DNA from: Elymus sibiricus
Lineage: Eukaryota; Streptophyta; Magnoliopsida; Poales; Poaceae
Assembly: GCA_039707655.1 (NCBI GenBank)
Contig: CM077672.1
Span: 197,074,537-197,138,536, forward strand
Length of the DNA stretch: 64,000 bases
Direction: 5' to 3'
Below the pieces are notes generated by a model. That model made no database searches. It worked only from the letters and a program-made list of their open reading frames with translations, and had not been told where the DNA came from. The first letter of the stretch is position 1. The number at the start of each line of letters is the position of its first letter. Both the position numbers and the translations under genes were made by a program. Below, one piece after another: positions 55,233 through 64,000 of this stretch.

Positions 55233-56794
55233 TGCTACTTGTAGTCTGCGTTGGTATTTCCCCAAAGAGGAGAGGATGATGCAGTACAATAGAGATAAGT
55301 ATTTCCCTCAATTAAGAACCAAGGTTATCAATCCAGTAGGAGAACCAAGCAAAATTCCGTTAAGCGCACCTGCACACACAAGAGCAAACACTTGCACCCA
55401 ATGCAAATAAGAGGGTTGTCAATCCTCTTAGCGGTTATTTGCAAGGATTAAATCTTATAGAGATAAATAGATAAACTAAAATACTAAATAAAATAAAAGT
55501 AAATAAATTGCAGCAAGGTATTTTTAGGTTTTTTATATATGATAAAGTAGACCCGGGGGCCATAGTTTTCACTAGAGGCTTCTCTCTCGAACACATAGCA
55601 TACGGTGGGTAATCAAATTACTGTTGGGCAATTGATAGAAAAGCAAATAATTATGACGGATTCATGGCAATGATCATGTATATAGGCATCACGTCCGAGA
55701 CAAGTAGACCGACTCCTACCTGCATCTACTACTGTTACTCCACCCATCAACCGCTATCCAGCATGCATCTAGGGTATTAAGTATGAAACAGAGTAACGCC
55801 TTAAGCAAGATGACATGATGTAGACAAAGTAAACTCAAGCAATATGATTAAACCCCATCTTTTTATCCTTAATGGCAACAATACAAATACGTGTCATGTC
55901 CCCTTCTGTCACTGGGATTGAGCACCGCAAGATTGAACCCATCACAAAGCACCTCTCCCATTGCAAGGTAAATCAATCTAGTAGGCCAAACCAAATCGAT
56001 AGATCGGAGAGAAATACAAAGCTATAATAATCATGCATAAAAGAGTTCAGAAAAGACTCAAATATTTCTCATGAATAATCTGATCATAAACTCACAATTC
56101 ATCGGATCCCAACAAACACACCGCAAAAGAAGATTACATTGGATAGAACTCCAAGAACATCGAGGAGAACATGGTATTGAAGATCAAAGAGAGAGAAGAA
56201 GCCATCTAGCTACTAGCTAAGGACCCGTAGGTCTGTGGTAAACTACTCACACATCATCGGAAGGGCAGCAAGGTTGATGAAGAAGCCCTCCGTGATCGAT
56301 TCCCCTTCCGGCAGAGTATCGAAAAAGGCCTCCAGATGGGATCGCGGAAGAACAGAGGCTTGTGGTGGCAGAAAGGTTTTCTCTTCTATCTCTCTATTGG
56401 TTTTGGAATATTTGGTAATTTATAGCGCTGGAATTAGGTCAAGAGGTGCCACGAGGGGCCCACAAGCCTGGGGGCACGCCATACCCCCCTGGGCGCGCCC
56501 TCCAGGCTTGCCGCCTCCTCGTGGCTCTTCTGGTCTTCTCCCGAAGCTTCGTGGGTCTCTTCTGGTCCAGAAATAATTAATCCAAAGTTTTTTTCTCGTT
56601 TGGACACTTTTTGATAATGATTTTCTGAAAAGGCAAAAACAAGCAGAAAACAGCATCTGGCACTGGGCACTAGGTTAATAGGTTAGTCCCAAAAAATGAT
56701 ATATAACGGCATATGATTGCATATAAAACATCCAAGATTGATACTATAATAGCATGGAACAATAAAAAATTATAGATACGTTGGAGACGTATCA
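55233..56794 (-). repeat. 5' LTR of element S
   Basis: 1562 bp; TATAAAT at 56418-56424 (minus); nested inverted repeat with outer arms at 56458-56466 and 56517-56525. Closest to the solo LTR at 49543-51093. Confidence 0.92.
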
Positions 56795-56853
56795 GCGCGC
56801 CGCAAGCGCTCCTTCGAGCGCCGTGGCTTTTATTAGGAATAATTTATTGTTGT
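56795..56853. repeat. Flank F, copy 2
   Basis: Same 59-bp sequence as 51094-51152, also starting with GCGCG. It is the right flank of S, after which the sequence is unrelated to Tat D. Confidence 0.88.
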
Positions 56854-57548
56854 AAGGTGATCCCATTAGTAGGTAGGAGTACTCGTAGTTTTCTATGGTA
56901 TTGGGACAAAATTGATAAATCCCGAATGCTCGGGACTTATTAGCGTCCTTAATTAATTATGTATGAAAGGAACAAGTTTGAAAACCTTTTGTATCCGTAC
57001 GCTTGTTACTTTTTGTAAGTAGAGTACGTACATAGCACGAAGTTCGAACACTATATCGTAGTACACGTGTCTCTCTAGTTCACGTCTCTCTCTATATCTA
57101 GGCTTATGCACTAGGACAACTAGTATATATGTATACACACGTGCATTCGAATATTACGATGCGGTTTTGGTAAAAGTAGTAAACTAGTAGACAACCTTGT
57201 GAAATGATTCAATGCAAAAGAAATGCAAGAATGAGAAGTGAAAACTCCGTTGATTGTTTTCTGATGAGCTATAAATGGTGGGACTCATTCTCATTTGATT
57301 GTTTACTTCCTTCTCTCTGTAGATTTTTCTCTATCGTAGTAGTTATATCTCACTGGTCGGGAGTCATGCAAATTTTACGGACAAGTACCCTTGTGATTGT
57401 TCCAGAACAGTACCGATGCAACAGCTACTGTTCAAGCGAATCCCGCAGATCAGCCATTCGATCTATGCCCTATGCACTGGGGAGGGAGTAGTGGCCTTTG
57501 GCGGCACACCGTACGTACCAGCACGTACTCCTACGAGTGAGTCCTACT
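56854..57548. other. Low-repeat sequence, no gene recognised
   Basis: Not similar to the other elements in the window. Short alternating stretches such as GTATATATGTATACACAC near 57120. No ORF that I would defend. Confidence 0.5.
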
Positions 57549-57815
57549 ATCCTCCGTTCCATAATGTAGTGCATATAGACTTTTTCAAAAGTCAAACTTC
57601 ACTAAATTTGACCCAGTTTTTGGAGAAAAATATTTGCATCTAGAGTGCAAAACATATTTCATTAGATTCATCACAACACATAGTTTCATAATTTATATAT
57701 TCACTATTATAGATACAAGTAGTTTTCTATATAAACTTGGTCAAAGTTTGTAAAGTTTGACTTTTCAAAAAATCTATACACACTATTTTTTTGCAAGTAC
57801 TACTACTACTACTCC
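57549..57815. mobile_element. Stowaway-like MITE (degenerate ends)
   Basis: It begins CCTCCGTTCCATAATGTAGT, the usual start of Triticeae Stowaway/Mariner MITEs. It has inverted halves: CAAAAGTCAAACTT near 57585 and AAAGTTTGACTTTTC near 57755. The right terminal repeat is degraded into a CTA microsatellite. Confidence 0.7.
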
Positions 57816-58656
57816 CAAATCACTTCGTACTCCCAAATTGCTTCGTACACAAAGTTGTACCGTGCAATTGGAATTCCAACTTGAGTACTACTAGTAGATA
57901 GGGATCGAGCGTGCCGCTTTAGGATCAACCGTAAATGTGGAGAGATGAACCGGACTGCAGAGAGATGAAATGCAATAAAGACATGAGTGATATGATGGTT
58001 GCTTGTCCGTTCATTTTACCAGGCCACTTATTACTCGGAGTGGTGGGGTTTTGTGATATGACGGCCTTACTGCTACGCCACGAGCGGGGTGAGACTCCCC
58101 TGCAGCGCCGCCCTCTACTCTAGTAGCCCCTACTACTCCTACTTCCATCCCGGTTTACTAGCACCTCTCGTATTTTGAATTTTTGACCTATATTTTTTAC
58201 CGTAAATTTAACTAGTAGGGAAATAGTACTCCAGTATAAAGTTCGACGTCGGAACCATGTGACACATGTGGTAAGCAATCCAAACCATTCAAAAAAAAAA
58301 GAATTCGTCGTTGGATTCGGGTTAAAAAATAGTGTATGTTATATGCCTTGGCAAAAATAATATTACTGGAAAGTGCATTCAAATGCAAATTATGATGGCT
58401 GTGAGTCGAGAAACCAGTTCCGATTATCAAAGAGGATCCAGGAAGCGGTAGATTTTTTATAGATAAAAGGCAGATCGCCCGCCCAAGCAGCCAAATCACA
58501 GAGTAGCAACATGAACAATACGGCAAAAAGGAAGGTTTAATACAGCCAAGCCGGCAAAAGGCACGCAGGCCCAACGAAACGAACAAAGATAAAGTAGCAC
58601 AAATCACGCTCGAGAGAGCTGGCTCTCACGGGCTGCAGGACGAAGGCTAAGCGCAG
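57816..58656. other. Low-repeat sequence up to element R
   Basis: I see no gene or repeat. CGCAG at 58652-58656 would be the left target duplication of R; its partner is outside the window. Confidence 0.45.
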
Positions 58657-58920
58657 TGATACGTCTCCAACGTATCTATAATTTTTGATTGTTCCATGCT
58701 ATTATAGTATCAATCTTGGATGTATTTATATGCAATTATATATCTTTTTTTTGGACTAACCTAGTGCCCAGTGCCAGTTGCTGTTTTCTGCTTGTTTTTG
58801 GCTTTTCAGAGAAACAGTACCAAATGAAGTCCAAATGCCACAAAACTTTTTGGAGATTTTTTTCTAGACAAAAGAGACCTTGGAAGCTTCAGGAGGAGGC
58901 CAGAAGCCTCACGGAGGCTT

Positions 58921-58967
58921 CACAAGGCAACAGGGCGCGCCCCAGGGGGGCGCCGTGTTGCCTTGTG
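58921..58967. promoter_or_regulatory. Inverted repeat upstream of the R TATA box
   Basis: CACAAGGCAACA pairs with TGTTGCCTTGTG around a GGCGCGCC-containing interior, 36 bp before TATAAAT. Confidence 0.8.
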
Positions 58968-59003
58968 GGGCCCACGTGACTCCGTTTGACCTAATTCCAC
59001 TTC

Positions 59004-59010
59004 TATAAAT
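59004..59010 (+). promoter_or_regulatory. TATA box of the R 5' LTR
   Basis: TATAAAT following GACCTAATTCCACTTC. The same arrangement is found in the Athila-group LTRs at 24276 and 45956. Confidence 0.7.
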
Positions 59011-60208
59011 TCACAAATATTGGGAAACCAACAGAGAGCCAGAAGAAAAAACCTTTTTGCCGCCGTAAGCCTCTGTTATTCCGCGATCCCATCTGGAGGC
59101 CTTTTCCGGTACTCTGCCGGAGGGGGAATCGATCACGGAGGGCTTCTACATCAACCTTGCTGCCCTTCCGATGATGTGTGAGTAGTTTACCACAGACCTA
59201 TGGGTCCATAGCTATTAGCTAGATGGCTTCTTCTCTCTCTTTGATCTTCAATACAATGTTCTCCTTGATGTTCTTGGAGTTCTATCCGATGTAATCTTCT
59301 TTTGCGGTGTGTTTGTTGGGATCCGATGAATTGTGAGTTTATGATCAGATTATTCATGATAAATATTTGAGTCTTCTCTGAACTCTTTTATGCATGATTG
59401 TTATAGCTTTGTATTTCTCTCCGATCCATCGATTTGGTTTGGCCTACTAGATTGATTTATCTTGCAATGGGAGAGGTGCTTTGTGATGGGTTCAATCTTG
59501 CGGTGCTCAATCCCAGTGACAGAAGGGGACATGACACATATTTGTATTGTTTCCATTAAGGATAAAAATATGGGGTTTATTCATATTGCTTGAATTTGCT
59601 TTTCTACATCATGTCATCTTGCTTAAGGCGTTACTCTGTTTTTATTAACTTAATACTCTAGATGCATGATGGATAGCGGTCGATGAGTGGAGTAATAGTA
59701 GTAGATGCAGGCAGGAGTCGGTCTTCTTGTCTCGGACATGATGCCTATATACATGATCATTGCCATGAATCCGTCATAATTATTTGCTTTTCTATCAATT
59801 GCCCAACATTAATTTGTTTACCCACCGTATGTTTCTGTGCTCGAGAGAGAAGCCTCTAGTGAAAACTATGGCCCCCGGGTCTATCTTTATCATATAAAAA
59901 ACCTAAAAATACCTTGCTGAAATTTGTTTACTTTTATTTTAATTAGTATTTTAGTTTATCTATTTACCTCGATAAGATTTAATCCTTGCAAATAACCGCT
60001 AAGAGGATTGACAACCCTCTTATTTGCGTTGGGTGCAAGTGTTTGTTCTTGTGTGTGCAGGTGCGCTTAACGGAATTTTGCTTGGTTCTCCTACTGGATT
60101 GATAACCTTGGTTCTTAACTGAGGGAAATACTTATCTCTATTGTACTGCATCATCCTCTCCTCTTCGGGGAAATACCAACGCAGACTACAAGTAGCAGGA
60201 AGAATTTC

Positions 60209-60227
60209 TGGCGCCGTTGCCGGGGAG
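60209..60227 (+). other. Primer-binding site of R, tRNA-Asp type
   Basis: TGGCGCCGTTGCCGGGGAG, 11 bases after the LTR end. Confidence 0.9.
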
Positions 60228-60406
60228 ACATCATCAAAATTACCAAGTACCTTCGCACAAATTATCATTCACTTGCATTTACTTTATTTACCTTTTATTT
60301 GCATTTGCCTCTCGTTTTCATCTCCCCCACTTCTATTGTTTTTTTTACAAAAACACAAAAAAAATTATTTGCTTGTTTGCTAGTTTGCTTGCTTAAAGTT
60401 GCCACC

Positions 60407-61108
60407 ATGTTTGATTTTGTTATTGAAAAATATGAGGATGCTAAAGTTCCTAAGATAGAAATTCCCTCAAATTTAGATTCAAATTTTTTTGTAGTAGGTA
60501 GCGGAAATGTCATAGGGAAAAACATTATTCAAGATTTCTTCAATTGCACGGGAACTTTGGTTTGTAATGACACTCCAATTCTTAAAAGAACCAACAGTTA
60601 TGGGGAGGCTATCTCCGCACTCATTCTTAATCTCAAAAGAAGATTTATTCGTACTCATCCTACCTTACAAAGATTGTTTTATGAGTTGCCGGTTATAAAT
60701 AACCCCAAGGCTAAAAACATAGCTACTCTTATCCTTATGAATGAGTTTGATTACATAGTACGAGAAGCTAGAGAGATCTTTGATTTCTATTATATGAGTC
60801 AAGAAAATCCTGTGATAGATGAAATTTTATATAATGAGGAGTATATGTTGCGATATATTTTTCATGATCACCATGCCTTTGATGAAAATACTAAAAAGGA
60901 AGTTCCTCCCATACATATCATCCAACTAGTTTTTAATGGAATTAATCGTAAGTATGCTTGGATCGTAAAAGGGAACCAAGAGGGGTTTGAAGAAGGTAGC
61001 CTTAATAACCCCAGCATTTTGGTTGATGATGTGTTCCCCATTGTTTTTGAGAAACCTCCTAAAAATCACACACCTAAGGATGTCAAAACCAAGGATGACA
61101 ACACTTGA
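60407..61108 (+). CDS. Element R ORF, unknown protein (233 aa)
   Basis: Intact frame. I chose the ATG at 60407 because it sits in an ideal plant/animal start context (GCCACCATG) and follows the leader shared with S. An upstream in-frame ATG at 60299 lies inside that leader. The protein (MFDFVIEKYEDAK...) is helical-looking and mildly acidic, with FDYIVREAREIFDFYYMSQE near 113-132. No enzyme or zinc-knuckle motif is visible. It ends just before the GCGCTTGTTGGGAGGCAACC motif common after Athila-group ORFs. It does not resemble the S ORF although both elements share leader and 3' region. Confidence 0.65.
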   Translation: MFDFVIEKYEDAKVPKIEIPSNLDSNFFVVGSGNVIGKNIIQDFFNCTGTLVCNDTPILKRTNSYGEAISALILNLKRRFIRTHPTLQRLFYELPVINNPKAKNIATLILMNEFDYIVREAREIFDFYYMSQENPVIDEILYNEEYMLRYIFHDHHAFDENTKKEVPPIHIIQLVFNGINRKYAWIVKGNQEGFEEGSLNNPSILVDDVFPIVFEKPPKNHTPKDVKTKDDNT

Positions 61109-63955
61109 AACTATGCATTATGCCTAGCTAGGGGCATAAAACAATAGCGCTTGTTGGGAGGCAACCCAATGAATAAAATAATTTTTTGTTTTTACCTTCT
61201 ATTTTTGAGTGTTTGCATGATTATAGCTTCTGTTATGATTGTGTTTTTATGTTTTAATTAGTGTTCATGCCAAGTAATGCCTTTGGGATGATTTGGAAGA
61301 TAGTATGATAGATGCTGTTTGAAAACAGAAACTTTTGCATCCAGTGCTGGAATTTCTAATTTTTGCTGGTGTGTTAGAACCTTCTGAATTTTTTACACAG
61401 TATTTATATATGAATTTCACACGTTTTCCTATTTTTTCAGAGTTTTTGGAGTTACAAAAGTATGACCGTAATTCAGATCTTTACAGACTGTTCTGTTTTA
61501 GACAGATTCTGTTTTTGTTGCATAGTTTGCTTATTTTGATGAATCTATGGATCGTATCGGGGGGTATGAGTCATGGAGAAGTTGGAGTACAGTAGCATTA
61601 TGCCAATATTAAATATGAATCAATTTAATACAGTACCTAAAGTTTAAGATTTGTTTGTTATACTAACGGATCTCACGAGGTTTCTATTGAGTTTTGTGTG
61701 CTGAAGTTTTCAAATTTTGGGTGAGACTACGATGGATAAAGGAATAAGGAGTGGTAAGAGCCTAAGCTTGGGGATGCCCAAGGCACCCCAAGGTAATATT
61801 CAAGGAAGACTCAAGCGTCTAAGCTTGGGGATGCCCCGGAAAGGCATCCCCTCTTTCGTCTACAATCTATTGGTAACTCACTTGGAGCTATATTTTTATT
61901 CATCACATGATATGTGTTTTTCTTGGAGCGTCTTGTGATATAGTTTGTTTAATTTTGTTTTCTTTTTAGTTTGTCACAATCATCTTTGCTGAACACACCT
62001 TTTTGAGATGGACACACATTATTCATGATTTGTTAGAATACTCTATGTGCTTCTCTTATATCTTTTGAGCTAGGAAGTTGCTCTAGTGCTTCACTTATAT
62101 CTGTTAGAGCACGGCGGTGGTTATATTTTAAAGAAATAGTTGCACTCTCATCCTTCACATATATCTTTTTGAGAGTCTTGATAGCAATGGTAATATGCAC
62201 GGGTTATGAATTTGGTCCTGATATGATAGGTATTCAAGAGGGATATAATAAAAACTTTCATGTAGATCACTGAATATGATAAATTTGATTCCTTGCAATA
62301 GTTTTGCGATATTAAGATGGTAATATGGGGGAGGTATTAGTAGATAATTGTGGTTTAGTAAGAATAATTGTGTTAAGGTTTGTGATTCCCGAAGCATGCA
62401 CGTATGATCTGTCGTTGTGCTAAGAAGTTGGAGCATGATTTATTATTGATTATCTACCTTATGAGTGGCGGTCGGGGACGAGCGATGGACTTGTCCTACC
62501 AATCTATCCCTCTAGGGGCATTCGTAGTAGTACTTTGCTTCGAGGGCTAATAAACTTTCACAATAAGTATGTGAGTTCTTTATGACTAATGTGAGTCCAT
62601 GGATTATACGCACTCTCACCCTTCCGCAATTTGCTAGACTCTTCGGTACCATGCATTGCCCTTTCTCACATCGAGAGTTGGTGCAAACTTCGCCGGTGCA
62701 TCCAAACCCCGTGATATGATACGCTCTATCACACATAAGCCTCCTTATATCTTCCTCAAAACAGCCACCATACCTACCTATCATGGCATTTCCATAGCCA
62801 TTCCGAGATATATTGCCATGCAACTTCCACCATTCCATTTTTATGACATACATCATCATTGTCATATTGCTTTGCATGATCATATAGCTGACATAGTATT
62901 TTTGGCTCAGCCACCATTCATCATTTTTTATACATGTTACGCTAGCATCATTGCACATCCTGGTACACTGCCAGAGGCATTCATATAGAGTCATATTCTT
63001 GTTTTAGTATCGAGTTGTAATGTTGAATTGTAAGTAAATAGAGGTGTGATGATCATCATTATTAGAGGATTGTCCCAGTGAGGTAAGATTGGTGGAGACT
63101 AATGAGTCCTCGAAAAAGTGGGGATAAGGTCCATGAGACTGTTCTAAAAAAGAGAGGCGAAAAAGAGCCATGAAAAAAATGAGAGAAAAAGAGAGAAGGG
63201 GCAATGTTACTATCCTTCTTCACACTTGTGCTTCAGAGTAGCACCATGCTTTTCATATAGAGAGTCTCCTATTTTGTCACTTTCATATACTAGTGGGAAT
63301 TTTTCATTATAGAACTTGGCTTGTATATTCCGATGACGGGCTTCCTCAAATGCCCGAGGTCTTCATGAGCAAGCAAGTTGGATGCACACCCACTTAGTTT
63401 CCATGTTGAGCTTTCATACACTTATAGCTCTTAGTGCATCCGTTGCATGGCAATTCCTACTCCTCGCATTGACATCAATTGATGGGCATCTCCATAGCCT
63501 GTTGATTTGCCTCGTCGATGTGAGACTTTCTCCATTTTTGACTTCTCCTATTTATCCCTACCACCATACTCTATTCCACCCATAGTGCTATATCCATGGC
63601 TTGCGCTCATGTATTGAGTGGGAGTTGAAAAAGCTGAAGCGCGTTAAAAAGTATGAACCAATTCCTTGGCTTGTCATCGGGGTAGTGCATGATAAATACT
63701 TTGTGTGAAGAAGATGGAGCATGACAGGATTATATGATTTTGTAGGGATAACGTTCTTTAGCATTTTTATTTTGAAAGACATGATTGTTTATTAGTATGC
63801 CTGAATATTGATGTCTTTATATCAAATTATAGACTATTGCTTTGAATCATTTGGATCTTATTATTCATACCGTAAGAGAGTGATTACATGATGAAACATG
63901 ATAGGTAGCATTCCACAACAAAAATTCTGTTTTTATCATTTACCTACTCGAGGAT
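61109..63955 (+). other. Non-coding 3' region of element R
   Basis: No ORF worth keeping. The motif AAGCTTGGGGATGC of the polypurine tract also occurs at about 61764 and 61821, ahead of the functional copy at 63957. The part at 61200-61640 matches S. Confidence 0.7.
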
Positions 63956-63956
63956 A

Positions 63957-63970
63957 AGCTTGGGGATGCT
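63957..63970 (+). other. Polypurine tract of R
   Basis: AAGCTTGGGGATGCT-type tract directly before TGATACGTCTCC. Confidence 0.8.
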
Positions 63971-64000
63971 TGATACGTCTCCAACGTATCTATAATTTTT
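63971..64000 (+). repeat. 3' LTR of R, first 30 bp
   Basis: TGATACGTCTCCAACGTATC onward is identical to the 5' LTR start; cut by the window edge. Confidence 0.92.

Larger units (their letters stand above)
53658..56794 (-). mobile_element. Element S: truncated non-autonomous Athila-group element
   Basis: 5' LTR 55233-56794, tRNA-Asp type primer site, one ORF and part of the 3' non-coding region. The element stops abruptly at 53657 against the Tat D LTR, so its polypurine tract and 3' LTR are missing. Its leader and 3' region match element R (for example 53660-53760 against the complement of 61500-61630), but its ORF does not. Confidence 0.82.
58657..60197 (+). repeat. 5' LTR of element R
   Basis: 1541 bp, TGATACGTCTCC...CAAGTAGCA. 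Hairpin arms 58921-58932 and 58956-58967, CACGTG at 58973-58978, TATAAAT at 59004-59010. Confidence 0.93.
58657..64000 (+). mobile_element. Element R: non-autonomous Athila-group element (3' LTR leaves the window)
   Basis: 5' LTR 58657-60197, tRNA-Asp type primer site, leader, one ORF, about 2.9 kb of non-coding DNA, polypurine tract and the first 30 bp of the 3' LTR. The internal region is only 3.8 kb and has no pol domains. Same LTR family as S and the solo LTR. Confidence 0.9.

Noticed and set aside
57204..58607. Small ORFs of 60-130 codons between S and R as host genes
   Set aside because: No recognisable domains, codon pattern or splice context, and some overlap a MITE. A host gene fragment cannot be excluded but is not supported.
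44851..60227. tRNA-like matches (tRNA-Asp and Met 3' ends)
   Set aside because: Only 12-19 bases match, always just after an LTR; they are primer-binding sites, not tRNA genes.

Overview
The window is plant nuclear DNA from a large, repeat-rich genome, almost certainly a Triticeae grass (wheat, Aegilops or barley). The evidence is a Copia element with BARE1/WIS/Angela LTR ends, Athila-group gypsy elements with tRNA-Asp type primer sites, a Tat-group gypsy with two RNase H domains, a Sirevirus-like Copia and a Stowaway-like MITE. I see no convincing host gene. At least 95% of the 64 kb is LTR retrotransposon. Family names are from memory of signatures; lineage calls (Copia, Tat, Athila, Sirevirus) are firmer than family names.

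Layout. (1) 1-15885, minus strand: a head-to-tail array of an Angela/BARE1-type Copia element, internal-LTR-internal-LTR-internal. Neighbouring units share one LTR. Copy A leaves the window at base 1, copy B has a complete 1327-residue gag-pol, and copy C has a premature stop and is cut off at 15885. (2) 15886-49178, minus strand: a decayed Tat-lineage gypsy element (E) with gag, protease, RT, two RNase H domains, integrase and an extra coiled-coil ORF on the opposite strand. (3) 23219-46294, minus strand: an Athila-group element inserted into the gag of E with a 5-bp target duplication (GCACT). It carries gag-protease and an Athila ORF1-like gene but no RT or integrase. (4) 26083-39945, plus strand: a 13.9-kb Sirevirus-like Copia nested in (3), with long gag, pol and a very long extra ORF after pol. 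(5) 48306-53657: a second, strongly reduced Tat-type internal region (D) that shares the 48306-49178 LTR with E. It carries minisatellites and a solo LTR of another family (49543-51093, duplication GCGCG). (6) 53658-56794, minus strand: a truncated non-autonomous Athila-group element (S). (7) 56854-58656: 1.8 kb of low-repeat sequence with a Stowaway-like MITE. (8) 58657-64000, plus strand: another non-autonomous element (R) of the S family, complete except that its 3' LTR runs off the end.

How it fits together. Nesting order (Sirevirus in Athila element in Tat E) agrees with LTR divergences counted by eye: about 1.1% for the Sirevirus and about 1.6% for the Athila element. At three places (Angela array, Tat D/E, S-family LTR with duplicated flank) the arrangement is best explained by unequal recombination between LTRs rather than simple insertion. 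The autonomous gene set is intact only in Angela copy B. The Athila-type elements here lack pol and would depend on enzymes from elsewhere. Most stops in the decayed ORFs fit C-to-T changes (CGA to TGA, CAA/CAG to TAA/TAG), as expected of methylated, silenced repeats.
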